Below the pieces are notes generated by a model. The model was not told the origin of the DNA and did not search any database. It was given only the letters and a program-made list of their open reading frames with translations. The position numbers and the translations under genes were made by a program. Shown in pieces: positions 18,175-26,854 of a stretch of DNA of 64,000 nt (the stretch's first letter is position 1; each line of letters begins with the position of its first letter). Origin of the DNA: Lentibacter algarum (GTDB lineage: Bacteria; Pseudomonadota; Alphaproteobacteria; Rhodobacterales; Rhodobacteraceae); assembly GCF_040580765.1 (NCBI RefSeq), contig NZ_CP158687.1, forward strand, positions 2,914,001 to 2,978,000, written 5' to 3'.

Positions 18175-18923
18175 ATCAAGCCCACCGTTTTGCGAAGCCC
18201 CTCGTCGCGCAAGGCCAATTCCTGCCCAAGAAACGGGTCCGCTGCGGCGCTGCACATCCAGAGCAGTGTGCGCGCGGGCCATTCCGCAGGAATATGGTCT
18301 TCCCAGTTCATTTCACTCACGGGGTTTACGCCGCTCGCCTTGATCTCGCGTTGCATCTGCGTCGCCACGGTTCCGGGCGAAAGGCCCATCACGCGCAGCC
18401 CTTTCGCTGCGCCTTCCACATGGGCCGCTTTGGTCATCATCGCCGCACCCGCCTTGGAGGCGCAATAGTGGCTCCAGCCTTCGAGCGCATTATGCGCGGC
18501 ACCAGAGCTGATGGTGATAATTGTGCCACGACCTTGCTTCAGCATATGAGGCATCGCCGCGCGCATCCCATGATAAACCCCCTTGAGGTTGATATCGATT
18601 GCGTCGCCCCAAGCCTCTGGGTCACTCTCCGCCAGCATCGCCACAGGCTCAATCACGCCCGCGTTGCCGATCAGGATATCAAGGCTGCCAAACCGCCCAA
18701 TGGCGTGCTCCACAGCGTCGCGCATATCGCCATATTTAGAGACATCACACGCGATGGACATGGCGTTTTCGCCAATATCGAGCGCGATCTCGTCAATCAC
18801 CGCCTCACTGCGCGCGGTCAAAACCACATTCGCCCCCTCACGCGCAAAAAGCCGCGCCGTGGCTTCGCCAATCCCGCGGCTCGCGCCCGTGATAAGCACA
18901 GTCTTGCCCGTTACATCACTCAT
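18171..18923 (-). CDS. Short-chain dehydrogenase/reductase
   Basis: NAD(P)-dependent oxidoreductase of 250 residues. The cofactor motif is TGASRGIGEATARLF near residue 13, the structural NAG is in ILIGNAGVIEP, and the catalytic Ser and Tyr-x3-Lys are in ISSGAAH and HYCASKAGAAM. The C-terminal region AEWPARTLLWMCSAAADPFLGQEL is typical of classical SDRs. An AGGAGG ribosome site precedes the start. It is followed by a coupled enoyl-CoA hydratase-like gene, suggesting fatty-acid or related acyl metabolism. Confidence 0.9.
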   Translation of the reverse strand: MSDVTGKTVLITGASRGIGEATARLFAREGANVVLTARSEAVIDEIALDIGENAMSIACDVSKYGDMRDAVEHAIGRFGSLDILIGNAGVIEPVAMLAESDPEAWGDAIDINLKGVYHGMRAAMPHMLKQGRGTIITISSGAAHNALEGWSHYCASKAGAAMMTKAAHVEGAAKGLRVMGLSPGTVATQMQREIKASGVNPVSEMNWEDHIPAEWPARTLLWMCSAAADPFLGQELALRDEGLRKTVGLI

Positions 18924-19046
18924 GTCATCCTCCTGTTTTCAATTATTGGTAATCTGCTGATATGCTAAGGTCCAGCAGGATCACCTCTTGACCCCGCTCC
19001 ATGCGCAACGACATTAAGACCAACACATTCCCCGAAAGGTTTTTCC

Positions 19047-20576
19047 ATGTTTACCCGTTCCTTGCTTCTCGGAAGCACCGCTCTCGTCTTCACAGCCACA
19101 TCCTCTCTCGCTGACCTAAATGCGCAAGATGTCTGGATGGATTGGAAAGACTACATTCAAGGGTTCGGCTATACTGTCCAAGGATCAGAAGCCACATCAG
19201 GCGATACGCTCACAATATCGGGCCTGAAGCTTTCTATGCCAATCCCTGAACAAAGCGGCAGCGTTGATCTTGGCATGGGCGAAATGTCTTTCTCAAACCT
19301 CTCGGACGGCACAGTCGAAATCAGCCTGCCCGACACGTTTCCTATCACCTTCGATGTGGTCTCAGGTGGCGAAACGGAGGTCGCGGGCACACTCAATTAT
19401 GACACAACGGATCTGTCCATCATCGTCTCGGGCAGTCCCGACGACATGAACTACATTACCACAGCATCGACGCTTGATATGAGCCTTGCCGACCTTATGG
19501 TTGAAGGGAAGCCACTCGACATCGGCACAGTGGCCTTCAACATGACGGGCCTCGCAGGCGCTTCCAATATGAAGCTCGGCAATATCCGCAATATCATGCA
19601 GTCCTTTTCTGTCGATAAACTGAGCTACACGCTAGATATCAATAGCCCCGAAGAAGCTGACGGGCTTGAGGCTTTCAAAATGATCGGCGCGCTCAATGCC
19701 TTGTCTTTCAATGGCACAGGCGCATACCCGAGCGCTGGCGGTTTTGACGCGCAGGACGTCTCGGCCATGCTGAAAGCTGGCTTCGCGTTTGACGGCGGCT
19801 TTGCCTATGCTGACGGTAGCACCACTTTCGAAATCGCAGAAAGCGGCGGGCAAACAGTTGGCGTCTCGTCCTCCGAGACAGGCCTTCTCAAGGTAGCAAT
19901 GAGCGAAGCAGGCCTGCACTACGGCGCCGAGGCTACAGGGCTCAAATCCAACATGACAGGCACCCAAGTCCCATTTCCCATTGAGTTGACCGCTGAAAAA
20001 AGCGCCCTCTCTCTGACCATACCCATCAGTGCATCGGAAAACGCACAGGACTTTGGCCTCACGGTCCAGCTCGCCAATTTCACCACTTCCGAAATGCTCT
20101 GGGCCATGGTTGACCCGACAGGCCAGCTCCCGCGCGATCCAGCCACGCTTCATCTGGACCTCTCTGGAAAAGCGACACTCTTGTTCGATATGATGGACCC
20201 TGAGAGCATAACAGGCGTTGAAACAGGAGCGCAAAATCCAGGCGAAGTGAACTCTATCGATATCAACGCACTTGAGCTCACCGCAGCAGGCGCATCACTG
20301 ACTGGCAGAGGCGCGTTTCAGATAGACAACTCTGACACCCAGACATTTTCAGGCATGCCAAAGCCCGTGGGAGCGGTTGATCTGAAGCTCGTCGGCGGCA
20401 ACGGCCTCATAGACAAGCTCGTCGCCATGGGCCTGCTCCCCGAAGACCAAGCCATGGGCGCACGCATGATGATGGGCCTCTTTACCATCCCAAGTGGGAC
20501 ACCCGATACCCTGACCTCAAAGATCGAGGTGAATGATCAAGGCCACGTCCTCGCAAACGGCCAGCGCCTGCGCTGA
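19047..20576 (+). CDS. DUF2125 domain-containing exported protein
   Basis: A 509-residue protein starting with a signal peptide (FTRSLLLGSTALVFTATSSLA, cleavage after SLA). It continues as a long repetitive beta-rich region with many short alternating hydrophobic strands (GDTLTISGLKLSMPIP, GTVEISLPDTFPITFDV), the appearance of the alphaproteobacterial DUF2125 family. The fold resembles AsmA-like or lipid-carrier beta structures, but no function is established. The ribosome site AAAGG is 8 bases before the ATG. The gene stands alone between a divergent SDR operon and an unknown gene on the same strand. Confidence 0.82.
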   Translation: MFTRSLLLGSTALVFTATSSLADLNAQDVWMDWKDYIQGFGYTVQGSEATSGDTLTISGLKLSMPIPEQSGSVDLGMGEMSFSNLSDGTVEISLPDTFPITFDVVSGGETEVAGTLNYDTTDLSIIVSGSPDDMNYITTASTLDMSLADLMVEGKPLDIGTVAFNMTGLAGASNMKLGNIRNIMQSFSVDKLSYTLDINSPEEADGLEAFKMIGALNALSFNGTGAYPSAGGFDAQDVSAMLKAGFAFDGGFAYADGSTTFEIAESGGQTVGVSSSETGLLKVAMSEAGLHYGAEATGLKSNMTGTQVPFPIELTAEKSALSLTIPISASENAQDFGLTVQLANFTTSEMLWAMVDPTGQLPRDPATLHLDLSGKATLLFDMMDPESITGVETGAQNPGEVNSIDINALELTAAGASLTGRGAFQIDNSDTQTFSGMPKPVGAVDLKLVGGNGLIDKLVAMGLLPEDQAMGARMMMGLFTIPSGTPDTLTSKIEVNDQGHVLANGQRLR

Positions 20577-20648
20577 CGCACGCTAAAATTGATCCTAACA
20601 AGGCTCGCCCCTGTATAGCTTGCAAGAGCAACTGATAGGGGCAAGCAA

Positions 20649-21356
20649 ATGCCTGACAAACCCGTCCTCATTATGGGCAGTGCCCCAAATGTTACCGCCT
20701 GCGCCGCTTGGCCAAGCTCGCGCTTTTCAGCCATCGTAGCGATCAACAATGCATGGCAAGTCCGCCCCGATTGGACTCACCATATCGCCCCTGACGATTT
20801 TCCTGATGAGCGCGCGCCCAAAGCGCTTGAAGCAGGCCAGATGCGGGTGACGTCCTCCACATATGTACCTGCCAACAACCGCTACGGCGGCATCCTCTAT
20901 GCGGGCGGAACAATGGCCTTCACGGCGGGCTATTGGGCCCTTGCCGCTCTGAAGCCATCGGCCATGGTCTTTGTCGGCTGTGATATGATCTACCCACAAG
21001 ACAAGCGCACACACTTCTACGGCACGGGCACGGCCGATCCACTGCGGGATGATATTTCACTGCGCAATCTTGAGGCAAAATCAGCCCGCCTCATGCTCCA
21101 CGCCGCCGCCCAAGGCTGCGCCTGCCTGCGCGCCGACACGCTCGAAAGCCGCCTGCTTTTTCCAACTGCAACACCCGCCGCCCTCGAAGAAACGGCCTCT
21201 CTGCCAGATGCCAAAGCTTTCAACTCCGTGAAAGCCCAAGAAAAAGAACTCGCCTATCATGTTGCTTCAGGCCGCTACTGGGAAAGTGAAACAGCTTTCT
21301 CCCCCGCAAAGCTCGATGCCATCGATGATCTCTGGCTCGCCGCCCTCGCAGCCTGA
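20649..21356 (+). CDS. Protein of unknown function, possible glycosyltransferase-like/DUF115-like fold
   Basis: Encodes 235 residues with no sure family. The N-terminus VLIMGSAPNVTACAAWPSS followed by AIVAINNAWQVRPDWTHHI looks like a nucleotide-binding loop followed by a donor site. It is similar in style to DUF115-type and sialyltransferase-like proteins, which begin with a glycine-rich loop and an ...INNAW segment. A second motif is FVGCDMIYPQDKRTHFYGTG. No signal peptide or membrane segment is visible. It precedes pmbA on the same strand at 33 bp and may be cotranscribed. The assignment is tentative. Confidence 0.6.
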   Translation: MPDKPVLIMGSAPNVTACAAWPSSRFSAIVAINNAWQVRPDWTHHIAPDDFPDERAPKALEAGQMRVTSSTYVPANNRYGGILYAGGTMAFTAGYWALAALKPSAMVFVGCDMIYPQDKRTHFYGTGTADPLRDDISLRNLEAKSARLMLHAAAQGCACLRADTLESRLLFPTATPAALEETASLPDAKAFNSVKAQEKELAYHVASGRYWESETAFSPAKLDAIDDLWLAALAA

Positions 21357-21389
21357 GAAACGCAGTCGTGACTTGAACGCACCCTGCTT

Positions 21390-22754
21390 ATGGCCCACAA
21401 CAGTCTCATGAAAAACACGCTTGAAGCTCTCGCCCAATCCGCTCTCGCCGCCGCGCTCAAAGCTGGCGCAGACAGCGCCGATGTGATCACCCTAGAGGGC
21501 CGCTCTGTCTCTCTCGATATTCGCCAAGGCAAGCTGGAACAAGCCGAGCGCGCCGAAGGCACAGACCTTGGCCTGCGCGTCATGGTCGGACAACGTCAGG
21601 CGATGGTCTCCTCTTCTGACACACGGCCCGAGGCGATCGCCCAAGTCGCCGAGCGCGCCGTCGCCATGGCGCATGAAGCGCCCGAAGATCCCTACATCGG
21701 CCTTGCCCCGCGCGAAGAGCTGGCCACATCATGGGACATCTCCGCATTCGAACTTTATGACAACACACCCGAGCCAAGCCCCGAAACGCTCCAAGAAGAC
21801 GCGCGTCGCGCCGAAGCGGCCGCCCTCGCCAACCCAGGTGTTTCTCAGGTTCAATCTGCCAGCGCGAGCTATTCCCAAACCACAGTCCAGCTCGCCACAA
21901 GCACGGGCTTCTCTGGTGGCTACCAACGCTCTTCTCGCTCGCTCTCTTGCGTGGCAATCGCTGGCACAGGTCTTGGCATGGAGCGCGATTATGATGGCGA
22001 CGGCCGCATCTTTCAGGCTGATCTGCGCTCCGCTGATGAGATCGGAGCACTCGCTGCCGCCCGTGCCGTCGAGCGGCTCAATCCCAAAAAGCCCAAGACA
22101 GGCAGCTACCCGATCCTCTTTGACGAGCGCATCTCAAGCACGCTCGTGGGCCACCTGCTCGCCGCCGTCAACGGCGCTATGGTTGCGCGCGGCTCCTCGT
22201 GGCTGCGGGACGCTCTGGGCGAAGAAGTCCTCCCCAAACATCTTTCAATCGTAGAAGACCCGCACCGCCCCCGCACCTCTGCGTCGCGCCCGTTTGATGC
22301 CGAAGGTCTGCCCACAGCGCCTCGCCACATCGTCCGCAACGGCGTGCTTGAGGGCTGGACACTTGACCTCGCCAACGCGCGTAAGCTCGGGATGAAAAGC
22401 ACAGCCAATGCCGCACGAGGCACAGGCAGCGCGCCCTCGCCAAGCGTCTGGAACATTGCTCTCACCCAAGGCACGCAAACACACGCCGAGCTTCTGCGCG
22501 ACATGGGCAAAGGCTTCCTCGTAACCTCGCTGATCGGCTCCACAATCAACCCGAACACAGGCGACTATTCCCGGGGCGCATCGGGCTTCTGGGTCGAAAA
22601 CGGCGAAATCACCCATGCCGTCAACGAAGTCACCATCGCAGGTAATCTGCGCGATATGCTGCGCACCATCGTCCCCGCCAATGATGCCCGCACACATCTC
22701 TCGCGCGTTGTGCCCTCCCTGCTCCTCGAAGGCCTGACTCTTGCAGGATCCTGA
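21390..22754 (+). CDS. pmbA: TldD/PmbA (TldE) family metalloprotease-like protein
   Basis: A 454-residue PmbA/TldE-type protein. In E. coli the TldD-TldE heterodimer degrades unfolded peptides and matures microcins and CcdA. The N-terminal half has the beta-rich fold (VSLDIRQGKLEQAERAEGTDLGLRVMVG). The C-terminal segments RHIVRNGVLEGWTLDLANARKLG and DYSRGASGFWVENGEITHAVNEVTIAG are family hallmarks. The zinc HExxxH motif belongs to TldD and is absent here, as expected for TldE. No tldD is in the window. The start could alternatively be at 21408. The last 14 bases overlap the next gene, so they are coupled. Confidence 0.88.
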   Translation: MAHNSLMKNTLEALAQSALAAALKAGADSADVITLEGRSVSLDIRQGKLEQAERAEGTDLGLRVMVGQRQAMVSSSDTRPEAIAQVAERAVAMAHEAPEDPYIGLAPREELATSWDISAFELYDNTPEPSPETLQEDARRAEAAALANPGVSQVQSASASYSQTTVQLATSTGFSGGYQRSSRSLSCVAIAGTGLGMERDYDGDGRIFQADLRSADEIGALAAARAVERLNPKKPKTGSYPILFDERISSTLVGHLLAAVNGAMVARGSSWLRDALGEEVLPKHLSIVEDPHRPRTSASRPFDAEGLPTAPRHIVRNGVLEGWTLDLANARKLGMKSTANAARGTGSAPSPSVWNIALTQGTQTHAELLRDMGKGFLVTSLIGSTINPNTGDYSRGASGFWVENGEITHAVNEVTIAGNLRDMLRTIVPANDARTHLSRVVPSLLLEGLTLAGS

Positions 22755-23514
22755 CCTAGAGCTGCTCATAAAAGCCGCGCAAAGCTCAGGCGAAATCGCC
22801 ACAGGCTTTGCCATGGACCGCCTCAAAAAGTGGGACAAAGACGAAGGCGCAGGCCCCGTCACAGAAGCAGACCTCGCCGTCAACGCCTACCTAGAAGATA
22901 CACTCCAGGCCGCACGCCCAGACTATGGCTGGCTGTCTGAAGAAACCGAGGACTCAGAGGCGCGCCTCAAAAAATCGCGCGCTTTCGTAATTGATCCCAT
23001 AGACGGAACCCGCAGCTTCATTGAGGGCTCTACAACATGGGCGCATTCCATCGCCGTGGTGGAAGACGGCCGGCCCGTCGCCGCCGTGGTCTATTTGCCC
23101 TTGCGTCAAAAACTCTATTCTGCCGCCCTTGGCCAAGGCGCAACGCTCAATGGTAAACCCATCATGGCGTCTCGGCGCAGCAAACTTGAAGGGTCCGAGC
23201 TTCTGGCCGCCCGCCCCGCCTTTGAGCCACATCACTGGAAAAGCGGCCCCCCCGATCTCAAGCGCGCTTACCGCCCATCACTGGCCTACCGCCTCGCACT
23301 GGTTGCTGAAGGCCGCTATGATGGGATGCTCACCCTGCGCCGCTCTTGGGAATGGGATATCGCAGCTGGCGCCCTCCTCATCACAGAAGCTGGCGCTCAA
23401 GTCACCGACCGAAAAGGCGCAGACCTGCGCTTTAATAAAAGTGATCCCGCTTCAAACGGAGTTGTCGCCTCAAGCGCAAATATTCACGCCGAGTTGATCA
23501 AGGCTCTAGCCTGA
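22741..23514 (+). CDS. Inositol monophosphatase-family protein, CysQ-like
   Basis: Mg-dependent phosphatase of 257 residues starting at TTG inside the pmbA end. Metal-site motifs are WLSEETEDS, the signature VIDPIDGTRSFIEG, and the C-terminal WDIAAGALLITEAGA. It could hydrolyse 3'-phosphoadenosine-5'-phosphate (CysQ) or inositol phosphates; the sequence does not separate the two. A PAP phosphatase would complement the sulfotransferase at 8928, which would release PAP. Followed by repeat copy B. Confidence 0.87.
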   Translation: MQDPDLELLIKAAQSSGEIATGFAMDRLKKWDKDEGAGPVTEADLAVNAYLEDTLQAARPDYGWLSEETEDSEARLKKSRAFVIDPIDGTRSFIEGSTTWAHSIAVVEDGRPVAAVVYLPLRQKLYSAALGQGATLNGKPIMASRRSKLEGSELLAARPAFEPHHWKSGPPDLKRAYRPSLAYRLALVAEGRYDGMLTLRRSWEWDIAAGALLITEAGAQVTDRKGADLRFNKSDPASNGVVASSANIHAELIKALA

Positions 23515-23524
23515 CCCGTCCTTC

Positions 23525-23604
23525 TTCTTTTCAAAAATATCCCGGGGAGTGCGAGGGGCTGGCCCCTCGCACTGGTCGGATTTTCGCACAGCGAAAATTC
23601 GAGC
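23525..23604. repeat. Two-hairpin dispersed repeat, copy B
   Basis: Contains a perfect 12-bp stem AGTGCGAGGGGC/GCCCCTCGCACT (23548-23573) and ATTTTCGC-aca-GCGAAAAT (23580-23598), preceded by ATATCCCGGG. It is colinear with copy A at 3391. It separates the convergent phosphatase and aminotransferase genes. Confidence 0.78.
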
Positions 23605-24789
23605 CTAAATACCCGCCTCGACAATTGCTTTCGCCAACAAAGGCACAGTCTCTTTGTTCAAACCGGCAATATTCATACGGCTGTCAGGGATCATATAAAT
23701 GCCGTTCTTCTCACGCATGAGTTCAACCATATCTGGCCCTGTTCCAAGCAGAGAAAACATCCCGCGATGTTCACGCAAAAAGTTGAAACGGTCCGAGTTG
23801 GTGAGCCGTGCCAGTTCGCCCGCAAGCTGCTCGCGCAGACCGAGCATTCCAAGGCGTACCTCTTCCAGCTCACTCATCCACTCCGCTTTCAGCGCATCAT
23901 CGTTCAGGATCATGCTGACAAGCCGCGCGCCGTGATCAGGCGGAAAGCTGTAGTTCTGACGGTTGAGAAAGGCGAGGTTCTCCTGCGTCAACGGCGTTTT
24001 GGCAGCGTCTTGAGAGACACACATCAAAAGCCCAGTGCGTTCGCGGTAGATCCCGAAATTCTTGGAGCAGCTTGCAGCAATCAAACACTCGGGCACGCTC
24101 GACGCAACAAGCCGTGTCGCCGCCGCATCTTCTTCCAGCCCGTCGCCAAAGCCTTGGTACGCAATATCCACCATCGGGATCGCGCCCTTGGCATTCATCA
24201 CCTCAATAACGGCTCCGAACTGTTCCAAAGTCAGGTTTGCACCCGTCGGGTTGTGGCAGCAACCGTGCAACAGCACGATATCGCCTGCGCGCAGCCCGTC
24301 CAAATCCGCCATCATACCGCCAAAGTCCACAGAGCGTGTCTCTGCGTCAAAGTAGCGATACTGCACACATTCCAGCCCGACATAGTCCAGAATACTGATG
24401 TGGTTCGGCCATGTCGGATTGCTCACAAAGACTCGCGCCTCAGGTGTCGCCATCTTGATCATTTCAAACGCCTGCCGCACAGCTCCAGTGCCACCCGGTG
24501 TCGCTGCTGCACCAATATTTTCGCGCGCCACTGCATCGCCCAAGACCAGCTTGATCATCGCATCACTATACGCAGGATCACCCACCAGACCGACATAGGC
24601 CTTGGTTTCTTGCTCCTCCCAGAGCTTATGCTCCGCCTGCTTGATCGCACGCATCACAGGCGTAACGCCGAGCGCGTTTTTGTAAACACCAACACCAAGA
24701 TCAATCTTGTTGGGCCGTGGATCAGCCCTAAATTTGGCCATCACTTGCATGATCTTATCAACAGGTTGGTTTTTTAGGTTCGAAAACAT
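23605..24789 (-). CDS. Aromatic amino acid / aspartate aminotransferase (class I)
   Basis: PLP-dependent aminotransferase of 394 residues in the AspC/TyrB subfamily, interconverting aromatic or acidic amino acids and their keto acids. The Schiff-base Lys lies in ASCSKNFGIYRERTGLL. The substrate-carboxylate Arg is probably in the C-terminal SRMNIAGL. The N-terminus FSNLKNQPVDKIMQVMAKFRADPRP matches TyrB. The start at 24789 shares its A with the preceding TGA (TGATG), so translation is coupled to the sulfurtransferase gene upstream; a longer frame to 24843 would lie within that gene. Confidence 0.92.
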   Translation of the reverse strand: MFSNLKNQPVDKIMQVMAKFRADPRPNKIDLGVGVYKNALGVTPVMRAIKQAEHKLWEEQETKAYVGLVGDPAYSDAMIKLVLGDAVARENIGAAATPGGTGAVRQAFEMIKMATPEARVFVSNPTWPNHISILDYVGLECVQYRYFDAETRSVDFGGMMADLDGLRAGDIVLLHGCCHNPTGANLTLEQFGAVIEVMNAKGAIPMVDIAYQGFGDGLEEDAAATRLVASSVPECLIAASCSKNFGIYRERTGLLMCVSQDAAKTPLTQENLAFLNRQNYSFPPDHGARLVSMILNDDALKAEWMSELEEVRLGMLGLREQLAGELARLTNSDRFNFLREHRGMFSLLGTGPDMVELMREKNGIYMIPDSRMNIAGLNKETVPLLAKAIVEAGI

Positions 24790-25646
24790 CAGGCTTCTCC
24801 CGTTTTCACTGGCAGCGTTCCAAACGCGCCCCACTCGGCCCATGAGCCATCATATACTGCGTGGTCTGTCTTGCCGATCCGCTCGAGCGCGAGTGAGAGG
24901 ATCGCCGCTGTGATCCCCGATCCGCAAGAGGTGATCACAGGCTTGCTGAGGTCGACGCCTGCCGCTTCAAAAACACTGCGCAGCTCGTCTGGTGACTTCA
25001 AAGTTTTCTGCTCTGTCAAAAGCTCGCCAAACGGAACGTTCTTTGAATTCGGAATATGCCCGCCGCGTAGCCCCGCGCGTGGCTCTGGCTCTGTCCCCGC
25101 AAAGCGTCCGCGCGAGCGCGCGTCAACGATCTCGTAATCGCCAAGTTTGCTCGCCGAAGAGACCTGCGTCACATCTTTCACCAGATGATTTTGAACGCGC
25201 ACTGTCATATGCCTGTCGCGCACCATCGGCGGAAGGTCTTCGGTATTGCGGCCTTCAGCCACCCACTTGGGCAAGCCACCATCCAGCACAGCGACATTCT
25301 CCTGCCCCATAAGCTTAAAAAGCCACCAAACCCGCGGCGCCGAACTCACGCCCACTTGGTCATAAACAACAACCTGATGCCCGTCGCCGACACCCATGGC
25401 ACGCATCCGGCTCATAAACTTCTCAACCGGAGGAACCATATGCGGCAGCTCGCTACGATGATCGCTGATTTCATCAATATCAAAGAACCGTGCACCTGGA
25501 ATATGCGCCGCATTATAGCCCGCCACAGCATCAAGCTCGACATGTGGCAAAACCCAGGTTGCATCCAGAATCCTTAGATCAGGATTTTTCAAATGTGCGG
25601 CCAGCCACTCTGTGCTCACCAACGTCTTGGGATCATCTTGCGCCAT
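24789..25646 (-). CDS. sseA: 3-mercaptopyruvate / thiosulfate sulfurtransferase
   Basis: Two tandem rhodanese domains in 285 residues. The catalytic loop SCGSGITAAI near the C-terminus has the CGSG[IV]T form typical of 3-mercaptopyruvate sulfurtransferases, with the active Cys at about residue 234. The first domain lacks a catalytic Cys, as usual. It would move sulfur from 3-mercaptopyruvate, a transamination product of cysteine, to thiol acceptors. The coupled aminotransferase downstream could supply 3-mercaptopyruvate (inference). The start at 25646 has GAGGGTGAAG upstream; an alternative ATG is at 25658. Confidence 0.9.
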   Translation of the reverse strand: MAQDDPKTLVSTEWLAAHLKNPDLRILDATWVLPHVELDAVAGYNAAHIPGARFFDIDEISDHRSELPHMVPPVEKFMSRMRAMGVGDGHQVVVYDQVGVSSAPRVWWLFKLMGQENVAVLDGGLPKWVAEGRNTEDLPPMVRDRHMTVRVQNHLVKDVTQVSSASKLGDYEIVDARSRGRFAGTEPEPRAGLRGGHIPNSKNVPFGELLTEQKTLKSPDELRSVFEAAGVDLSKPVITSCGSGITAAILSLALERIGKTDHAVYDGSWAEWGAFGTLPVKTGEA

Positions 25647-25702
25647 CTTCACCCTCATCTTTCATCTCCCAAATCTCTAGCGCGCAAGGTCAAAAGGAGC
25701 AA

Positions 25703-25730
25703 GGCCGAGCACAGTTTCCTGTACCCGGCC
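25703..25730 (-). terminator. Strong hairpin with GAAA tetraloop
   Basis: On the minus strand GGCCGGGTACAG-GAAA-CTGTGCTCGGCC gives a 12-bp stem with two wobble pairs, followed by TTGCTCCTTTTG. It lies 26 bp after the stop of the small glycine-rich gene at 25757-26047 and separates it from sseA. Confidence 0.75.
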
Positions 25731-25756
25731 CTCGTTTTGTTTCTCTGAAAAGAGAC

Positions 25757-26047
25757 TTATTTGTTCATCATGTTGCGCACGACACCAACAATCGCCAGCA
25801 CAGCGCCACCACCAACGCCGCCTCCAGCAACTTGGCCAATGATCGCGCCAATATCGAGGCCTGCCGCTTCGCCAGCAACACCCGCCATGTCAGGCGCGCC
25901 CAACATACCAAGGATGGAGCCGCCAAGCCCGCCGCCCACAACGCCCGCCAGCGAGTTGATCAGCGTACCTTGGTTGAGGTTTTTCAAAACGCCGCCGGCG
26001 ACGTTGCCGCCCACAGCACCTGAAATCAAACCGATAATAAGTTCCAT
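25757..26047 (-). CDS. Small glycine-rich hydrophobic protein of unknown function
   Basis: A 96-residue protein. It is almost wholly Gly/Ala/Val/Leu/Ile, with repeated GxxxG and GGGxGG patterns (ISGAVGGNVAGGVL, GGGLGGSILGML, GQVAGGGVGGGAV), which is typical of membrane-interacting glycine-zipper proteins. The last helix (LAIVGVVRNMMNK) ends in a basic residue. There is no cleavable signal. The ribosome site AAGGAC is 7 bases before the ATG, and a strong hairpin follows. It is seen as a conserved stand-alone gene in roseobacters; function unknown. Confidence 0.7.
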   Translation of the reverse strand: MELIIGLISGAVGGNVAGGVLKNLNQGTLINSLAGVVGGGLGGSILGMLGAPDMAGVAGEAAGLDIGAIIGQVAGGGVGGGAVLAIVGVVRNMMNK

Positions 26048-26172
26048 ACGAAAGTCCTTCCCTACCCTTTAAAATCCAAGCAATTCACTCTGCTTTGGTG
26101 GGGGCAGACTAGCGCAAAGACTGAAAATGTCAGAATGGGAAATACCACATCGCTTTCCCATGTTAGGGCAGC

Positions 26173-26655
26173 TCAGTCGCCGTGGCGCAAGAGGCGTTGT
26201 TTCTGGCGGCCCCAATCGCGCTTGGCGTCAGAGGCGCGCTTGTCATGGTTTTTCTTACCCTTGGCGATCCCGATCTTGAGCTTCACCATGCCCCGATGAT
26301 TGAAATACATCACCAGCGGAACAAGCGTCATACCCTTGCGGTTGGTCGCGCTCCAGAGGTTGGCAAGCTCCTTACGGCTGACCAGAAGCTTACGGCGGCG
26401 GCGTTCTTCGTGCTTGAACTGTCGTGCCTGTTTGTAGGGCGCAATATAGCCGTTCACGAGCCAGAGTTCGCCGTCTTCCACAGTCGCGTAGCTTTCGGCA
26501 ATATTCGAGCCCCCCTCGCGGAGCGACTTCACTTCCGATCCCTCAAGCATGATCCCGCATTCGAGATCATCCTCGATCGCGTAATCATAGCGCGCGCGCC
26601 GATTCTCGGCGATCACCTTGTAGTTCGGATCAGATTTTCCATTGCCTTGTGCCAT
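26173..26655 (-). CDS. smpB: SsrA-binding protein SmpB
   Basis: Binds tmRNA and delivers it to stalled ribosomes for trans-translation. Length 160 residues is standard. Family motifs are [14 protein letters not shown] at the start, [21 protein letters not shown] in the OB-fold, and the positively charged tail [20 protein letters not shown] that reaches into the decoding centre. The tmRNA gene itself (ssrA) was not found in the window. Confidence 0.96.
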   Translation of the reverse strand: MAQGNGKSDPNYKVIAENRRARYDYAIEDDLECGIMLEGSEVKSLREGGSNIAESYATVEDGELWLVNGYIAPYKQARQFKHEERRRRKLLVSRKELANLWSATNRKGMTLVPLVMYFNHRGMVKLKIGIAKGKKNHDKRASDAKRDWGRQKQRLLRHGD

Positions 26656-26809
26656 GATCGCCAGATAATCACCTGCGCCGCAAAAGTCGAGAGCGCTTGA
26701 TGCTCGCTCACAGGATGCGCCTTTACAACGCGCTTGTCCTGCCGATGTCTGAACGCTTTGTTAAAAAAATATTTTAAAGGTTAACGCCGCCAAAATTCCA
26801 TTTTGCCGG

Positions 26810-26836
26810 TGCACGGGTTGTGCACGCAGTGTGCAC
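26810..26836. promoter_or_regulatory. Three phased GTGCAC palindromes
   Basis: GTGCAC occurs at 26810, 26820 and 26831, that is at 10- and 11-bp spacing on one helical face, in the gap between the ends of hemY and the start of smpB. The two outer copies are followed by GGGTT or GGGTTT. The regular spacing looks like a binding site or operator array; the factor is unknown. Confidence 0.45.
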
Positions 26837-26854
26837 GGGTTTCACCCCCCCAAA

